From Saprospiraceae bacterium (lineage in GTDB: Bacteria > Bacteroidota > Bacteroidia > Chitinophagales > Saprospiraceae), in NCBI GenBank assembly GCA_029263015.1, contig JAJCYI010000160.1:1-64000 (forward strand): DNA of 64,000 nucleotides. Reading direction: 5' to 3'. Below the pieces are notes generated by a model, which was not told where the DNA came from, made no database searches, and saw only the letters and a program-made list of their open reading frames with translations. Both the position numbers and the translations under genes were made by a program. This document shows, piece by piece, positions 1 to 8,715 of this stretch. Within the stretch, counting starts at the first letter, position 1; each line of letters opens with the position of its first letter.

Positions 1-13
1 GAAATGTATGGGT

Positions 14-57
14 TTCGTGCCGTCAGGTACGCAACGTTGCGTACCTGACGGCACGAA
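14..57. repeat. 44-bp perfect palindrome
   Basis: Positions 14-35 are the exact reverse complement of 36-57, with no spacer; the centre is AACGTT. It lies downstream of ybeY (minus strand) at the window edge. In RNA it would make a long GC-rich hairpin, so it may end transcription, but no clear U-tract follows it. It could also be a mobile-element end or a repeat. The left neighbour is outside the window. Confidence 0.9.
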
Positions 58-152
58 CAAGTGCTTGTTTCATTTTTTTCTACCCTTATTAAACCTCTAA
101 CGAGGTCAAAATAAAAAGTGTACGGTAGAGAATTTGTTTTATGCACTGTTCC

Positions 153-605
153 TTAGAGAAGCTTTAATGCCATATTTTCTTTTTGCCTCATGATTTCTGA
201 TTCCTTTGGCGTCTTGTCCCCATACCCACAGAGGTGTAGAACCCCGTGAACAACTACCCGTTGGAGTTCTTGGATAAAAGGAATTTTGAATTTGGTGGCA
301 TTTTCTTTTACCCGGTCAATACTTATGAAAACATCGCCTTCAATTAATGGGGGCTCAGCATAATGGAAAGTTATGACATCGGTCAATGAATCATGATCGA
401 GGTATTCAATATTTAATTGGTGGAGGTAATGGTCAGAGCAGAAAATAAAATTGAGCAAGTGGAGTTCCTTCTCCTCTTGCTCAATTATCTTTTTCAACCA
501 ATTTGCGATGGCTGTTTCGTCCTCAAAACTAAAATCGATACTTTCAGCATTAAAGCTGATGGTGGGCGAGTTCCCTGTCCATTTAGGAAATTGATGGGGA
601 GGCAT
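153..605 (-). CDS. ybeY: Endoribonuclease YbeY (rRNA maturation factor)
   Basis: Zinc-dependent single-strand endoribonuclease for 16S rRNA 3' maturation and ribosome quality control (family knowledge). At 150 residues it has normal length. The zinc motif HGVLHLCGYGD is at residues 120-130. The usual third His ligand (HGxLHLxGYDH) is an Asp here; I recall similar replacements in other Bacteroidota members, so this is probably not a loss of function. It sits 33 bp downstream of the RsbW-like gene on the same strand and is probably co-transcribed with it. The ATG at 605 is the only sensible start and gives a complete N-terminus. Confidence 0.95.
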   Translation of the reverse strand: MPPHQFPKWTGNSPTISFNAESIDFSFEDETAIANWLKKIIEQEEKELHLLNFIFCSDHYLHQLNIEYLDHDSLTDVITFHYAEPPLIEGDVFISIDRVKENATKFKIPFIQELQRVVVHGVLHLCGYGDKTPKESEIMRQKENMALKLL

Positions 606-638
606 TATAAGTTGGCAGGTCGGATTATTTCGATAAAA

Positions 639-1025
639 TTATAATTTGAACCGCATCTCAACGGTACTCCCATTATTGTAAAAACGGATGTTGTCAGCCA
701 ATTGGCGCATTAAGTAAACGCCGCGGCCTCCACATTTACATATATTTTCTGGAGAAGTTGGGTCAGGAAGGTTCTTGAAGTCGAATCCGCACCCTTCATC
801 AGAAACACGTAAAGCCAGCATTCCCCTATTTCGACTCATCCTCACTTTGACTGACTTTTCTTCTGCCTTGCAGTTGCCATGAACGATAGCGTTGGTCACA
901 GCTTCTGTAAGACTGATGAGAATGTCACATTGCTTGTCTGGGCTTAGATTGTAGCGGTTCACCAAATTTCTAACGAAAGGTTCTACTTTAGAAACACTCC
1001 CGGAATTAGATGCGAGTTTTAACAT
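639..1025 (-). CDS. RsbW-like anti-sigma regulatory factor / HATPase_c protein
   Basis: A small cytosolic GHKL-type ATPase of 128 residues, the size of RsbW/SpoIIAB proteins. The N-box is EAVTNAIVHGN (residues 41-51), the G1 box DEGCGF (76-81) and the G2 box GGRGVYLM (99-106). Such proteins are Ser/Thr kinases that phosphorylate anti-sigma-factor antagonists or bind sigma factors. No STAS-domain antagonist or PP2C phosphatase gene lies nearby, so the partner is unknown. The gene precedes ybeY by 33 bp, an arrangement that suggests one transcript. Confidence is high for the fold and moderate for the role. Confidence 0.85.
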   Translation of the reverse strand: MLKLASNSGSVSKVEPFVRNLVNRYNLSPDKQCDILISLTEAVTNAIVHGNCKAEEKSVKVRMSRNRGMLALRVSDEGCGFDFKNLPDPTSPENICKCGGRGVYLMRQLADNIRFYNNGSTVEMRFKL

Positions 1026-1431
1026 GCTTTGTTTTTTCTTTAAAAAAAACTGAAAGGTTCTCTCATTCGAAATGTTTAATGAAAGAAAGCCGTGTGATTC
1101 GCTTTTGGATAGTTCTAAGGATGGATTCTCAAAAAGAAGGCGGTTTTTTGGATAGATATGTTCTGAAAAAGTTCCGCAATTTACAGTTTAATACAAAGCA
1201 TGTCAAGACAAGCAATATTGATTAGAAAAATAAAATAATTTAAACAATTGATAACAAGTAGTTTAGGTTAATATTTTAGCATGAAAAAAAATTGTATAAT
1301 TTACACTTACTCTTGATTTGATGTGCTTTTTCACAATAAGAGAATACAACGAACTGCTATAAAAACAGCGATTTACGCATTTCAAAAATAATAATTTGAT
1401 TTTTTTGTAAGTAACAGCGCAATCCCAAAAG
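1026..1431. other. 406-bp spacer without a supported gene
   Basis: AT-rich sequence between the start of the RsbW-like gene and the end of the BNR-repeat gene. It should hold the promoter of the minus-strand RsbW-like/ybeY pair. A 71-codon plus-strand frame (1010-1225) has no recognisable content and overlaps the RsbW-like start, so I do not call it. I see no strong hairpin or repeat. Confidence 0.5.
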
Positions 1432-3936
1432 TCAGGGCATTCCTAGCTGGGCATTTTCAATGCGCGCACTGTTCCTCATTTCCACCTTGCCCGGCCTAGC
1501 TCCAAATAACCGTTGAAAGAAATTGAAATTATTATCTATTTCTACTCCGCCCCACCTATCGCCACAAAGTGCATCAATGTGTGCCCCGTCTAAAATGAGG
1601 TGGCTGTTTCTTTCTAAAATCACCTTTTTGCCAGATGTAAAACGGATTTCACCTTTCAGTGTCAAGGTTGTTCCTTTTTTTACGACAACATCTGAACGCA
1701 ATATTTTAAGATTCCAAGTTGTATCTTTTTCAATTTCAATTGATTGAAACCGAGAGGGAATTGCAAATGGCGACTCCCAAATGCCTCGTCCAAAAGTTCC
1801 TACCACTATTTTGCCAAAGCAATAATTCATCTCTAAATCTGAAACCAGGCAAACGGGGAGGCCACTATTGAAACAAAGCCACTCCGAATCAGGATTTGAA
1901 GCATTTGGGTTGTAGAACACCCCGACATCTGTTCCAACATAAACCAAATCGGACGTGCCCGCCTGAAATGCAATGTCATTGATTGGAAATGGCGGCAACC
2001 CTTTGCTGGTGGTGTTCCAAGTCCTGCCCCCATCGTTTGAAAAATAGACCTTAAATGGGGAGTTGTAATTGCGGACACTGACCCATACCCTATCGGAATT
2101 AGTTGGATCCATAGTCACAGCGGACATTTCACCACCGGCGCCATAAGGTTTTGACGCCTTGCCCATACCGTCGCTGATCTTTTCCCATATCACATTTTCA
2201 TCTGTTGCGTTGCTTGTTTTATAAAGCAGGTCACCGATCGCATAAATAACATTTGGGTCGGATTGGCAAATTGCCAACGACAACAGCCGATAAGGCAGGT
2301 CGGTGGGGAGGTGGATGTCGCCAACCTGTTCCCATTTTTCTTTATGGTGAGGTAATTTATAAACATTTCTTGTCCCGAAATAAATGTTGCCGTCTTCGGA
2401 CGATTCTAAAGGCAGGTAATAAGAATCTGCGGTATCGTCAATACCTTCATTCAGTAGCTTATTAAAATTTCCGCCCCCGTTTTCCGACCGCCAAACTTGT
2501 GGTGGTACCAAGTCCCATTTAGTACCATAGACGAGATCAGGGTCAAATCGGTCAACAGCGCAGTCGGTCCCATCGCCTCCCAGTCTCGGTTTAAAAAAAC
2601 GACCGGAGCTGTCCCTGACCAATAGGCCATTGTCTTGAGTGCCACCCAAAATAACGGAATAGTCCTCGGCCACGCTGATGCCGTAAAACTGTGTGTTATT
2701 CATCCCCGTGCCGGAAATGTCCTCCCACTCCCACCTCTTTTTGCCTTCCGGTAAATGCCCACGGTACAATCCCCCGTCATTTGCAGAAAAAACAAGATCA
2801 CCACCATTACCATCGCTAATGGCCAACAGCCCTCTATGGTCGAGATGGGTGCCAGACGATATATTCCGGCTGTTTCTTTTTGTGGAGTCCAAAACAATCC
2901 GATCGATGTAAAGCCCCCCGATATAAATGACATTGATGTCGTTTGGCGAGACCACAAAATCATTGCGCTCATAGCTTGTCCTGATCCTTTTTTCAAAGAC
3001 AATTTCCCAATCCTTACCAGCATTTTTTGAACGCAAGATCGATTCTCCTTTTCTTGTGTTACATGCGAGGTAAACGAGGTCAGGGTCAAGGTCGGTCACA
3101 GCAATGTCCATGCGATTGGTTTTTTCGCCAACCCCCAACTCCATCACATTGAGTTCCGCCCACGTTTCGCCACCATCATTTGATAAATAGAATAAATTAT
3201 GGTCAGAAGAAAGGTAAATTACCTGCGGATTATTTGGTTTAAAGGCAATGTCCCGGAATGATGCTCCCCATCCGGCAGGGCATTTCAAATTATGTGTTTT
3301 TTTAATGGTAAAAGTTTCGCCACCATCAATCGACTTATGGTAATTCGGGCCGCATAAGGCATGGATAATATTGTTGTTTTCAGGGTCAACCAATAGATCG
3401 TGGCAAACCTGTTCCCGTTTTCCCGGCGGGGTGAACTGCAAGCCAGTAGTTTCCCAGCTTTTTCCGTTATCCTTCGATTTCAAAACACCGATTCCGTATA
3501 ACCGCCGTAACTCTAAAGGATAACGCAGCCCTGCCCCAATGTAAATCGTTTGGCTATCTCTGGGCACAAATTCCATGTCCCTGACGCCGAGCACTGGCAA
3601 TCTGGTGCTGTCGGTTATATTTTCCCAAACAGGCATTTCCGCCCTGACATTCATGGTGCGGAACAAACCACCCGTCGGCGTGCAAGCGTATAATATTTTT
3701 GGATTAAGCAAGTGTGCATCCTGGAATTTTATGCGCATTTGAGCACCGGTGCCCAGTTGGCTGAACCTTGTCCCTTTGCCGCTTTCTGGCAAACTGTTGG
3801 GGCCGACCAGTTGCCAGTTGGAGCCGTTGGCTGGGATGTTGGGGATGAGAGTAGATTGGGCAAAGGCAGAAGCTGACAGAAGTGAAAGAATGCTGAAAAC
3901 ATAAGCAAATATTAATACCTTTTTATTATTACTCAT
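1432..3936 (-). CDS. Secreted BNR/sortilin-like beta-propeller protein, possibly C-terminally truncated
   Basis: Exported protein of 834 residues. I start it at the ATG at 3936 because a signal peptide (hydrophobic VLIFAYVFSILSLLSASAF, then AQS) begins there; an upstream in-frame ATG at 4029 would add 31 charged residues before it. The body has repeated Asp-box motifs of BNR/VPS10-like propellers, for example SKDNGKSWETT, SNDGGETWAEL and SNDGGRTWNTT, as in large secreted Bacteroidota glycosyl-hydrolase-like propellers. The last ~80 residues look like the start of a beta-helix-like domain (LTLKGEIRFTSGKKVILERN) and stop abruptly at ENAQLGMP. There is no T9SS sorting domain, although relatives usually end in one. 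No enzymatic activity can be assigned. Confidence 0.8.
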   Translation of the reverse strand: MSNNKKVLIFAYVFSILSLLSASAFAQSTLIPNIPANGSNWQLVGPNSLPESGKGTRFSQLGTGAQMRIKFQDAHLLNPKILYACTPTGGLFRTMNVRAEMPVWENITDSTRLPVLGVRDMEFVPRDSQTIYIGAGLRYPLELRRLYGIGVLKSKDNGKSWETTGLQFTPPGKREQVCHDLLVDPENNNIIHALCGPNYHKSIDGGETFTIKKTHNLKCPAGWGASFRDIAFKPNNPQVIYLSSDHNLFYLSNDGGETWAELNVMELGVGEKTNRMDIAVTDLDPDLVYLACNTRKGESILRSKNAGKDWEIVFEKRIRTSYERNDFVVSPNDINVIYIGGLYIDRIVLDSTKRNSRNISSGTHLDHRGLLAISDGNGGDLVFSANDGGLYRGHLPEGKKRWEWEDISGTGMNNTQFYGISVAEDYSVILGGTQDNGLLVRDSSGRFFKPRLGGDGTDCAVDRFDPDLVYGTKWDLVPPQVWRSENGGGNFNKLLNEGIDDTADSYYLPLESSEDGNIYFGTRNVYKLPHHKEKWEQVGDIHLPTDLPYRLLSLAICQSDPNVIYAIGDLLYKTSNATDENVIWEKISDGMGKASKPYGAGGEMSAVTMDPTNSDRVWVSVRNYNSPFKVYFSNDGGRTWNTTSKGLPPFPINDIAFQAGTSDLVYVGTDVGVFYNPNASNPDSEWLCFNSGLPVCLVSDLEMNYCFGKIVVGTFGRGIWESPFAIPSRFQSIEIEKDTTWNLKILRSDVVVKKGTTLTLKGEIRFTSGKKVILERNSHLILDGAHIDALCGDRWGGVEIDNNFNFFQRLFGARPGKVEMRNSARIENAQLGMP

Positions 3937-4086
3937 GGCTCGTTGTTTATCTCCTATGAAGTGATGCTTTTGCGCGGGAAGAGCAGGTGGAAAGGCGTTG
4001 CCTCTATCTGTATAGAACAGGGGCAACACTTTCCTGCCCTCTCTTTCCGTGCAAAGGCGTCACCTTGAAACACACTAAATTCGTTT

Positions 4087-5772
4087 CTACATCTTCCCTT
4101 CCACCAACTCCCTGATTTTAATTTCCATTTCGTCCGTTTTATCGGCAATGTTTTTTGCTTTCTGTAAAAATTCGGCAACCAGTGCTTTATCTTTCAAACT
4201 ACCGACATTTATCTTCACGTTCATCCAGGCACCGTGTATCGCTGCCCTGGCGCAAAGTGCTCCGACCCCAGCATCGGTCACAGAGTTTGGGTTACCCTCC
4301 TTGACCATTGCCTCGGCCAGTTCAAACACATCGAATGCTACTTCCATTGTGCGGAGCGGCGTCTCAATGGCATATTGCGTGGCATCTTGGATTGCTTTTG
4401 AGCGAGCTGCTTTTTCTTCCGCAGTACCCTTTGGCAAGCGAAAGGATGCGATGATCTGATTGAAAGCGTTGGTATCTTCATCCACCAACCGCAAGAGTTC
4501 ATCTTTCAGCTTTTGCCCTTTTTCTGCCCATCCTGAAAACTCCTCCCAGCGGTCGTCCCAACCTCTTTTACCTGCTGACAGATTGGCGACCATTGTGCCC
4601 AATGAAGCACCCAGAGCACCAACATACGCTGAGATAGAACCGCCGCCAGGGGCAGGGCAATCTTTGGCTGTCTCGTTGGCAAATGCTCGCAAGTCCATAT
4701 TGATCAATGGTGCTGATGAAGCATCCCGCAATTGGTATTCGATTATTTTTTTATTGGGATCAAAAGGGCCAAGTTCATCCATGCCCATTGATTTCACGGC
4801 AATGTGAACCAATTCTTCCTCTGACACACCCGTACTCCATTTTTGTTTTTTCAAAAAATAGCGGCCAGCATCGAGCATCACTTTCAATGGCACCAGGCCA
4901 ACCACCTCCGAACCGGTCACCCGCATACCTCGGCGCTCTGCACTTTTACAACATTCCTCAAAAGCCACATGTACAGGCGTTGTGTTGATATTGGTCAGAT
5001 TCATAGAAACTTGAGCGATGCCGTATTCTTTGATATACCAGCCGATGCCTTTCACTGATTTGCATAAACCAGGCTCTCGAACCGGATCTCCATTTTCTTC
5101 TCTTACAATCTCGCCAGAAATGGGATTACCCGTTCGTTTTACACGCCCATTCTCCCGCACATCGAAAGCAACTGAATTAGCCCGGCGTTCGCTTTTGGTA
5201 TTCAGGTTCACATTGTAGGCCACCAAAAAATCCCTTGCCCCGATGGCAGTAGCGCCTGCCTGTGTATTGAATTCGGCAGGCCCATAATCAGGTTTCCATT
5301 CTGGCTTGCGCAGCTTTTCAGGCAGCGCTTCATATTCACCTGACCGAACGGTTGCGAGGTTGCGGCGCTCGGACGAGGTCGCCGCTGATTCATACATGTA
5401 AAATGGGATATTCAAATTTCCTCCAGCCATTTCGCCGAGTTTGTGCGCCCACTCGGCGGTCTCGTCCATGGTAATGTTGGCAATCGGGATCAATGGGCAA
5501 ACGTCGGTAGCTCCCATGCGCGGATGCTCCCCTTTATGCTTGTTCATGTCGATGATTTCCGATGCTTTTTTGATGGCCAGATAGGCAGCCTGGATGACGG
5601 GTTGAGGTTCTCCTACAAAAGTGACTACGGTGCGGTTGGTAGCTTTTCCTGGGTCAACATCAAGGAGCTTTACGCCCTCTACGCTTTCGATTTTGTCGGT
5701 GATCTGTTTGATGATGGACATGTCCCGCCCTTCTGAAAAATTGGGGACGCATTCGATAAGTTGTTTGTTCAT
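4087..5772 (-). CDS. Bifunctional glutamate formimidoyltransferase / formimidoyltetrahydrofolate cyclodeaminase
   Basis: Two-domain folate enzyme of histidine degradation: it moves the formimino group of N-formimino-glutamate to tetrahydrofolate, then deaminates it to 5,10-methenyl-THF and ammonia. The transferase domain covers about residues 1-300 (start LIECVPNFSEGRD; later GATAIGARDFLVAYNVNLNT). The cyclodeaminase domain covers about 340-555 (DCPAPGGGSISAYVGALGAS). The length of 561 residues fits fused FTCD proteins. Other hut genes are not in the window. The start at 5772 is directly before the conserved N-terminus. It is separated from the DUF4276-like gene upstream by only 18 bp, but the functions are unrelated. 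Confidence 0.93.
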   Translation of the reverse strand: MNKQLIECVPNFSEGRDMSIIKQITDKIESVEGVKLLDVDPGKATNRTVVTFVGEPQPVIQAAYLAIKKASEIIDMNKHKGEHPRMGATDVCPLIPIANITMDETAEWAHKLGEMAGGNLNIPFYMYESAATSSERRNLATVRSGEYEALPEKLRKPEWKPDYGPAEFNTQAGATAIGARDFLVAYNVNLNTKSERRANSVAFDVRENGRVKRTGNPISGEIVREENGDPVREPGLCKSVKGIGWYIKEYGIAQVSMNLTNINTTPVHVAFEECCKSAERRGMRVTGSEVVGLVPLKVMLDAGRYFLKKQKWSTGVSEEELVHIAVKSMGMDELGPFDPNKKIIEYQLRDASSAPLINMDLRAFANETAKDCPAPGGGSISAYVGALGASLGTMVANLSAGKRGWDDRWEEFSGWAEKGQKLKDELLRLVDEDTNAFNQIIASFRLPKGTAEEKAARSKAIQDATQYAIETPLRTMEVAFDVFELAEAMVKEGNPNSVTDAGVGALCARAAIHGAWMNVKINVGSLKDKALVAEFLQKAKNIADKTDEMEIKIRELVEGKM

Positions 5773-5790
5773 AAATTATTTGGAAAATTT

Positions 5791-6360
5791 TTATTCAGTT
5801 GTGGCTAATGATTTTAGCTTTTCGATGAAGTATTTGGCAGAAGGGCAGTTGGGGTGGTTGGCAGCGTTTTCGATGGAGAAGCCGCTTTGGAGGATGCGGC
5901 TGCAGAGTTGTTTTTTGTGGTTGACACCCCTTCCTGCTTTTTCTAATCTAATTTGTCTTATATGATTGAAGGGTTTTAAAATTTCTTCTGGCCTTTCGCA
6001 TTTATAGTTGAACTTCAAGTATGCGGCAATCGCCGCTGTATCGGCTAAAAACCAAGCTTCGATTGCTTTGACAGCAATTATAACAACGTGGTTTTCTTCT
6101 GGGTCAACTCGTGATTTTACAGAAGTGATGCAGGAAGCATCTTCTTGGTCGGTAAGGATTACGATGTGGGTTGCACCTTTTTCTTGGAGCTTTTCAATTT
6201 GATCTTCTAAATATTCAGGGAGCAGGTTGCCACCTCCTTTTGCGTCAATAACATTTTCAACAAATTCCAATCCTAACTTACTGAGCAATGCCGTGAAATT
6301 GGCTGATTCAAGAACCGTCTTTTCATTTGCGCCCTCACCGATAAAACCTAATTTCACCAT
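5791..6360 (-). CDS. DUF4276/TOPRIM-like protein, partner of the upstream AAA ATPase
   Basis: Predicted nuclease-like partner of the ATPase gene. I use the ATG at 6360 (MVKLGFIGEG), giving 189 residues: ATGGTGA overlaps the ATPase stop codon at 6354-6356, which implies translational coupling. An upstream ATG at 6393 lies inside the ATPase and would add 11 residues. Visible TOPRIM-like features are an early conserved Glu in GFIGEGANEKT, an Asp-containing strand end (VILTDQED), and KAIEAWFLAD, typical of the DUF4276 type. Families of this kind pair with ABC-type ATPases in OLD-like and other anti-phage systems. Family assignment is from motif appearance; no activity is shown. Confidence 0.7.
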   Translation of the reverse strand: MVKLGFIGEGANEKTVLESANFTALLSKLGLEFVENVIDAKGGGNLLPEYLEDQIEKLQEKGATHIVILTDQEDASCITSVKSRVDPEENHVVIIAVKAIEAWFLADTAAIAAYLKFNYKCERPEEILKPFNHIRQIRLEKAGRGVNHKKQLCSRILQSGFSIENAANHPNCPSAKYFIEKLKSLATTE

Positions 6361-7388
6361 GGCAACCCACCTCCCAAGGTATTTGTTAGCCATGCTTCAT
6401 CAAGTGGCATGGATTTGAATTTCAGGTCTTTGTCAAGCTGCTTGGCTTTGGTCTTTCCGTCTATTTTATTTATTAAAATAAGTTCCTTTGGTTGGAGGGC
6501 TTTGACCAATGTAGGCGAGTGTGTATTGAGCCATATATAATGGCCTTTTTCTTCGCATAATTGTCGAAAAAACCCAACCAGTTCACGTATGACATAAGGG
6601 TTTAAACCGTTCTCTGGTTCTTCAATACAAAGGAATTGAGGTTCGTCACTTTGGTAGACAGCCGTTAATAATGCGAGGATATTATAGGTACCATCAGAGA
6701 TTAGGTTTTTCCCAATTGGCTCGGACATATTTTTTTCAAAAATGCGTAAATAATGATCACCGCTCAACTCACTTTTGGCTACTTCCACTTTGTCAAGTTC
6801 GGGGATGAGCATTTCCAACCATTCTGTAATTTCTTCTCTTTTTATTTCGTTTTGTAAAATACGAAAAAGAACTGCTTCAAGATTTGCGCAGTCGATTCGG
6901 AGTTTATCAGATCCATTTGTATCAATTCTTGCTTTGCCTTGATTAATAAAAATCCTTGAATAGAACTTAGCAAACTCTTCTTCTTTAGACTTAAATGTTT
7001 TTTCAAGTTTATTTGAATCTCCATCAATGTTCTTACTTTCATAGGTAGTGCCGATTCCTCTAACTATAAGCCTATCTTTTGAAAAAGAAGACGTTACTGG
7101 CAACTCCAAATCATAGCCATCTAAATTTAGTTTAAAATCAATACTGTAATTAGCAAGTTTATTAGGCTTAGAATAATATTGTTTATTCAGAATGTTTTCA
7201 GGGCCACCATAAATATCAGTAGCTATTAGGATTCCTTTAAAAGCATAGCTCAAAAACTCCAAAGCCTCAAAAATATTCGATTTTCCCGCTGCATTCGGCC
7301 CAACAAAAACCGTAAAAGGGTTCGGCTCGACCAACTCAAAATCAACCAGTGATTTGTAATTATTGATATAAAGACGTTTGATCTTCAT
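6354..7388 (-). CDS. AAA/ABC-type ATPase (OLD/RecF-like), probable defence ATPase
   Basis: Cytosolic ATPase of 344 residues with a RecF/SMC-like nucleotide-binding fold. Walker A is GPNAAGKS (residues 30-37), the signature-like segment is LISDGTYNILALL, Walker B is FLCIEEPENGLNP (about 245-257), and the H-loop is LNTHSP (about 289-294). There is no long coiled-coil arm, so it belongs with the compact predicted ATPases rather than SMC proteins. It overlaps the DUF4276-like gene by 7 bp and appears to be the first gene of that two-gene unit. A TACTTTG element lies only a few bases upstream of the ATG, so the mRNA may be nearly leaderless. The role in defence is inferred from the pairing. Confidence 0.8.
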   Translation of the reverse strand: MKIKRLYINNYKSLVDFELVEPNPFTVFVGPNAAGKSNIFEALEFLSYAFKGILIATDIYGGPENILNKQYYSKPNKLANYSIDFKLNLDGYDLELPVTSSFSKDRLIVRGIGTTYESKNIDGDSNKLEKTFKSKEEEFAKFYSRIFINQGKARIDTNGSDKLRIDCANLEAVLFRILQNEIKREEITEWLEMLIPELDKVEVAKSELSGDHYLRIFEKNMSEPIGKNLISDGTYNILALLTAVYQSDEPQFLCIEEPENGLNPYVIRELVGFFRQLCEEKGHYIWLNTHSPTLVKALQPKELILINKIDGKTKAKQLDKDLKFKSMPLDEAWLTNTLGGGLPW

Positions 7389-7392
7389 GTTT

Positions 7393-7400
7393 GCAAAGTA
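7393..7400 (-). promoter_or_regulatory. Probable -7 element of the ATPase/DUF4276 operon
   Basis: On the minus strand the sequence reads TACTTTGC, close to the Bacteroidota -7 consensus TAnnTTTG, four bases upstream of the ATG at 7388. Initiation about six bases downstream would leave almost no leader. A matching -33 element was not identified. Confidence 0.4.
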
Positions 7401-7551
7401 AAACTTTTCTTTCTATTTTTTGATTTATTATCATTCATGTGTTACTCTCATTTTTTATAGTGCAAATATTCCCTCACCAAAACAAAACATCATTCCCTCA
7501 CAATCACTTACTCCACCCAAAACAAATTGCCCGGCCTTTAAAAAATAAACC

Positions 7552-7585
7552 CTTGCCGAAATAAGGGCCTGTTGAAATCGGCAAG
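7552..7585 (-). terminator. Possible intrinsic terminator after the 7646-8395 gene
   Basis: CTTGCCGA (7552-7559) pairs with TCGGCAAG (7578-7585). On the minus strand the hairpin is followed by GGTTTATTTTTT. The stem is short and the loop is 18 bases, so this is tentative. Confidence 0.4.
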
Positions 7586-7645
7586 TTATTTTTTGAACAT
7601 TTCTAAATGCAAAAATAGCAGAAGTGTCAACTATAAACCAAGCCT

Positions 7646-8395
7646 TTAGAACAAAGGGATAAAAGGGTCTTTCGACAGTTCAAAATCAAGCAACTCCATA
7701 CCTGCCTTTATATTTGAAATCATTTTAACGGGTTTCCCCCAAAAGGCATGGGTGGTTGAAATTTGTGCGCCAGTAGAAAGCGTTTGCCAATCCTCCCAAC
7801 TACTTTCAATGCCGCCTAAAGGAATGATTCCCACCCACATTTTCCACGCTGTTGGTTGGCTGTTGTCATCCAAAAGCCAGACGTAAGAATCGCCCGGGGT
7901 GACCCCGCCAGTTTTATATTGCACTTTCAATCCTTCCTGCCCGTCTTCCAATTTCACAACGCTCCTTTCTGTCCCAGGGTCAAAAGCCTTGACTATTGGA
8001 TTGAGCCAGTAGCTATCGTTGCAGAAATAGTCCCAGGCTTTCAACAAAAGGTCATGGCCCGCATCGTTTTTTATCAAAACACCTTTTTGCCAGGCCAAAC
8101 CTGTGATGGTCTTGGTGTTCAGCAATACTTCGTTTTGTTTCCAATTGACCTTTACGAAGTTTCGCTCCTTGTCCCAAAAATATTCGTGATTGCCACTGGC
8201 AAATGTCCACTGTACGAATCTGGTAGAATCCCACGCAGGCTTGTTGACCGCTGCCATCATTTTTTCGGCCAACAGGTCAGCGGTAGGGCCAGCTTCTCCC
8301 ATCGGCTCTTTTTCATTGTTGATGAGCCAAAGGAAGAATAAGGCAGCAATGACAAGGAGGAAGATGTACCCGAGTATTTTAAGTAGTTTTTTCAT
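7646..8395 (-). CDS. Membrane-anchored hypothetical protein
   Basis: Protein of 249 residues with one N-terminal hydrophobic segment (about residues 4-24, LLKILGYIFLLVIAALFFLW) and then a soluble, probably periplasmic domain rich in Trp and beta-strand-like segments. The middle (YFWDKERNFVKVNWKQNEV, then GTERSVVKLEDGQEGLKVQY) resembles beta-rich envelope proteins of the LolA/outer-membrane-lipoprotein-sorting style seen in Bacteroidota, but I cannot name a family with confidence. It is a single gene, with a 257-bp spacer separating it from the ATPase start. No catalytic motif is visible. Confidence 0.7.
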   Translation of the reverse strand: MKKLLKILGYIFLLVIAALFFLWLINNEKEPMGEAGPTADLLAEKMMAAVNKPAWDSTRFVQWTFASGNHEYFWDKERNFVKVNWKQNEVLLNTKTITGLAWQKGVLIKNDAGHDLLLKAWDYFCNDSYWLNPIVKAFDPGTERSVVKLEDGQEGLKVQYKTGGVTPGDSYVWLLDDNSQPTAWKMWVGIIPLGGIESSWEDWQTLSTGAQISTTHAFWGKPVKMISNIKAGMELLDFELSKDPFIPLF

Positions 8396-8715
8396 TGTTT
8401 GATTATGTCCTCATGCTAAGGTGTAATAGTCAAGACTTAGTCTGAGAGAAGGGACTAACCTGACACTAAGGAAATGTGAGTTATCCCATATTTTTTGCAA
8501 TAAACAAAAAATAACGGGATATGGCTGACCAGGTTCAAGAATTGACCGTAACTGTAGTAGATAAAAAGGATTCAAAATAACTTGTCTCAACTGTATCATA
8601 TATTATTTAAACTCGACTACTTACATTTGCGCCTCGAAAATTTTAACTAAAAAAAGTTGTCGTTTGTCATTAGGCTAACCCAGCCAACTGCCAACTGCCA
8701 ACTGCCAACTGCAAC
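8396..8715. other. Divergent promoter region of the 8395 gene and glyS
   Basis: Spacer of 320 bp between divergently transcribed genes. TACATTTG (8622-8629, plus strand) fits the Bacteroidota -7 element and would start the glyS transcript about 80 bp before its ATG; no good TTTG was seen at -33. The last part is filled by the heptamer array listed separately. Nothing else stands out. Confidence 0.4.
8684..8711. repeat. Tandem heptamer array (CCAACTG x4) in the glyS leader
   Basis: Four exact copies of CCAACTG lie end to end and finish four bases before the glyS ATG, where a Shine-Dalgarno sequence would otherwise be. The unit length of seven matches arrays in other spacers of this window. 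Confidence 0.9.

Noticed and set aside
1010-1225. 71-codon plus-strand frame in the first large spacer
   Set aside because: It overlaps the RsbW-like start and has no recognisable motif or conserved feature.
7856-8341. 161-codon plus-strand frame over the 7646-8395 gene
   Set aside because: Antisense shadow; the minus-strand gene has a signal/TM start and sensible composition.
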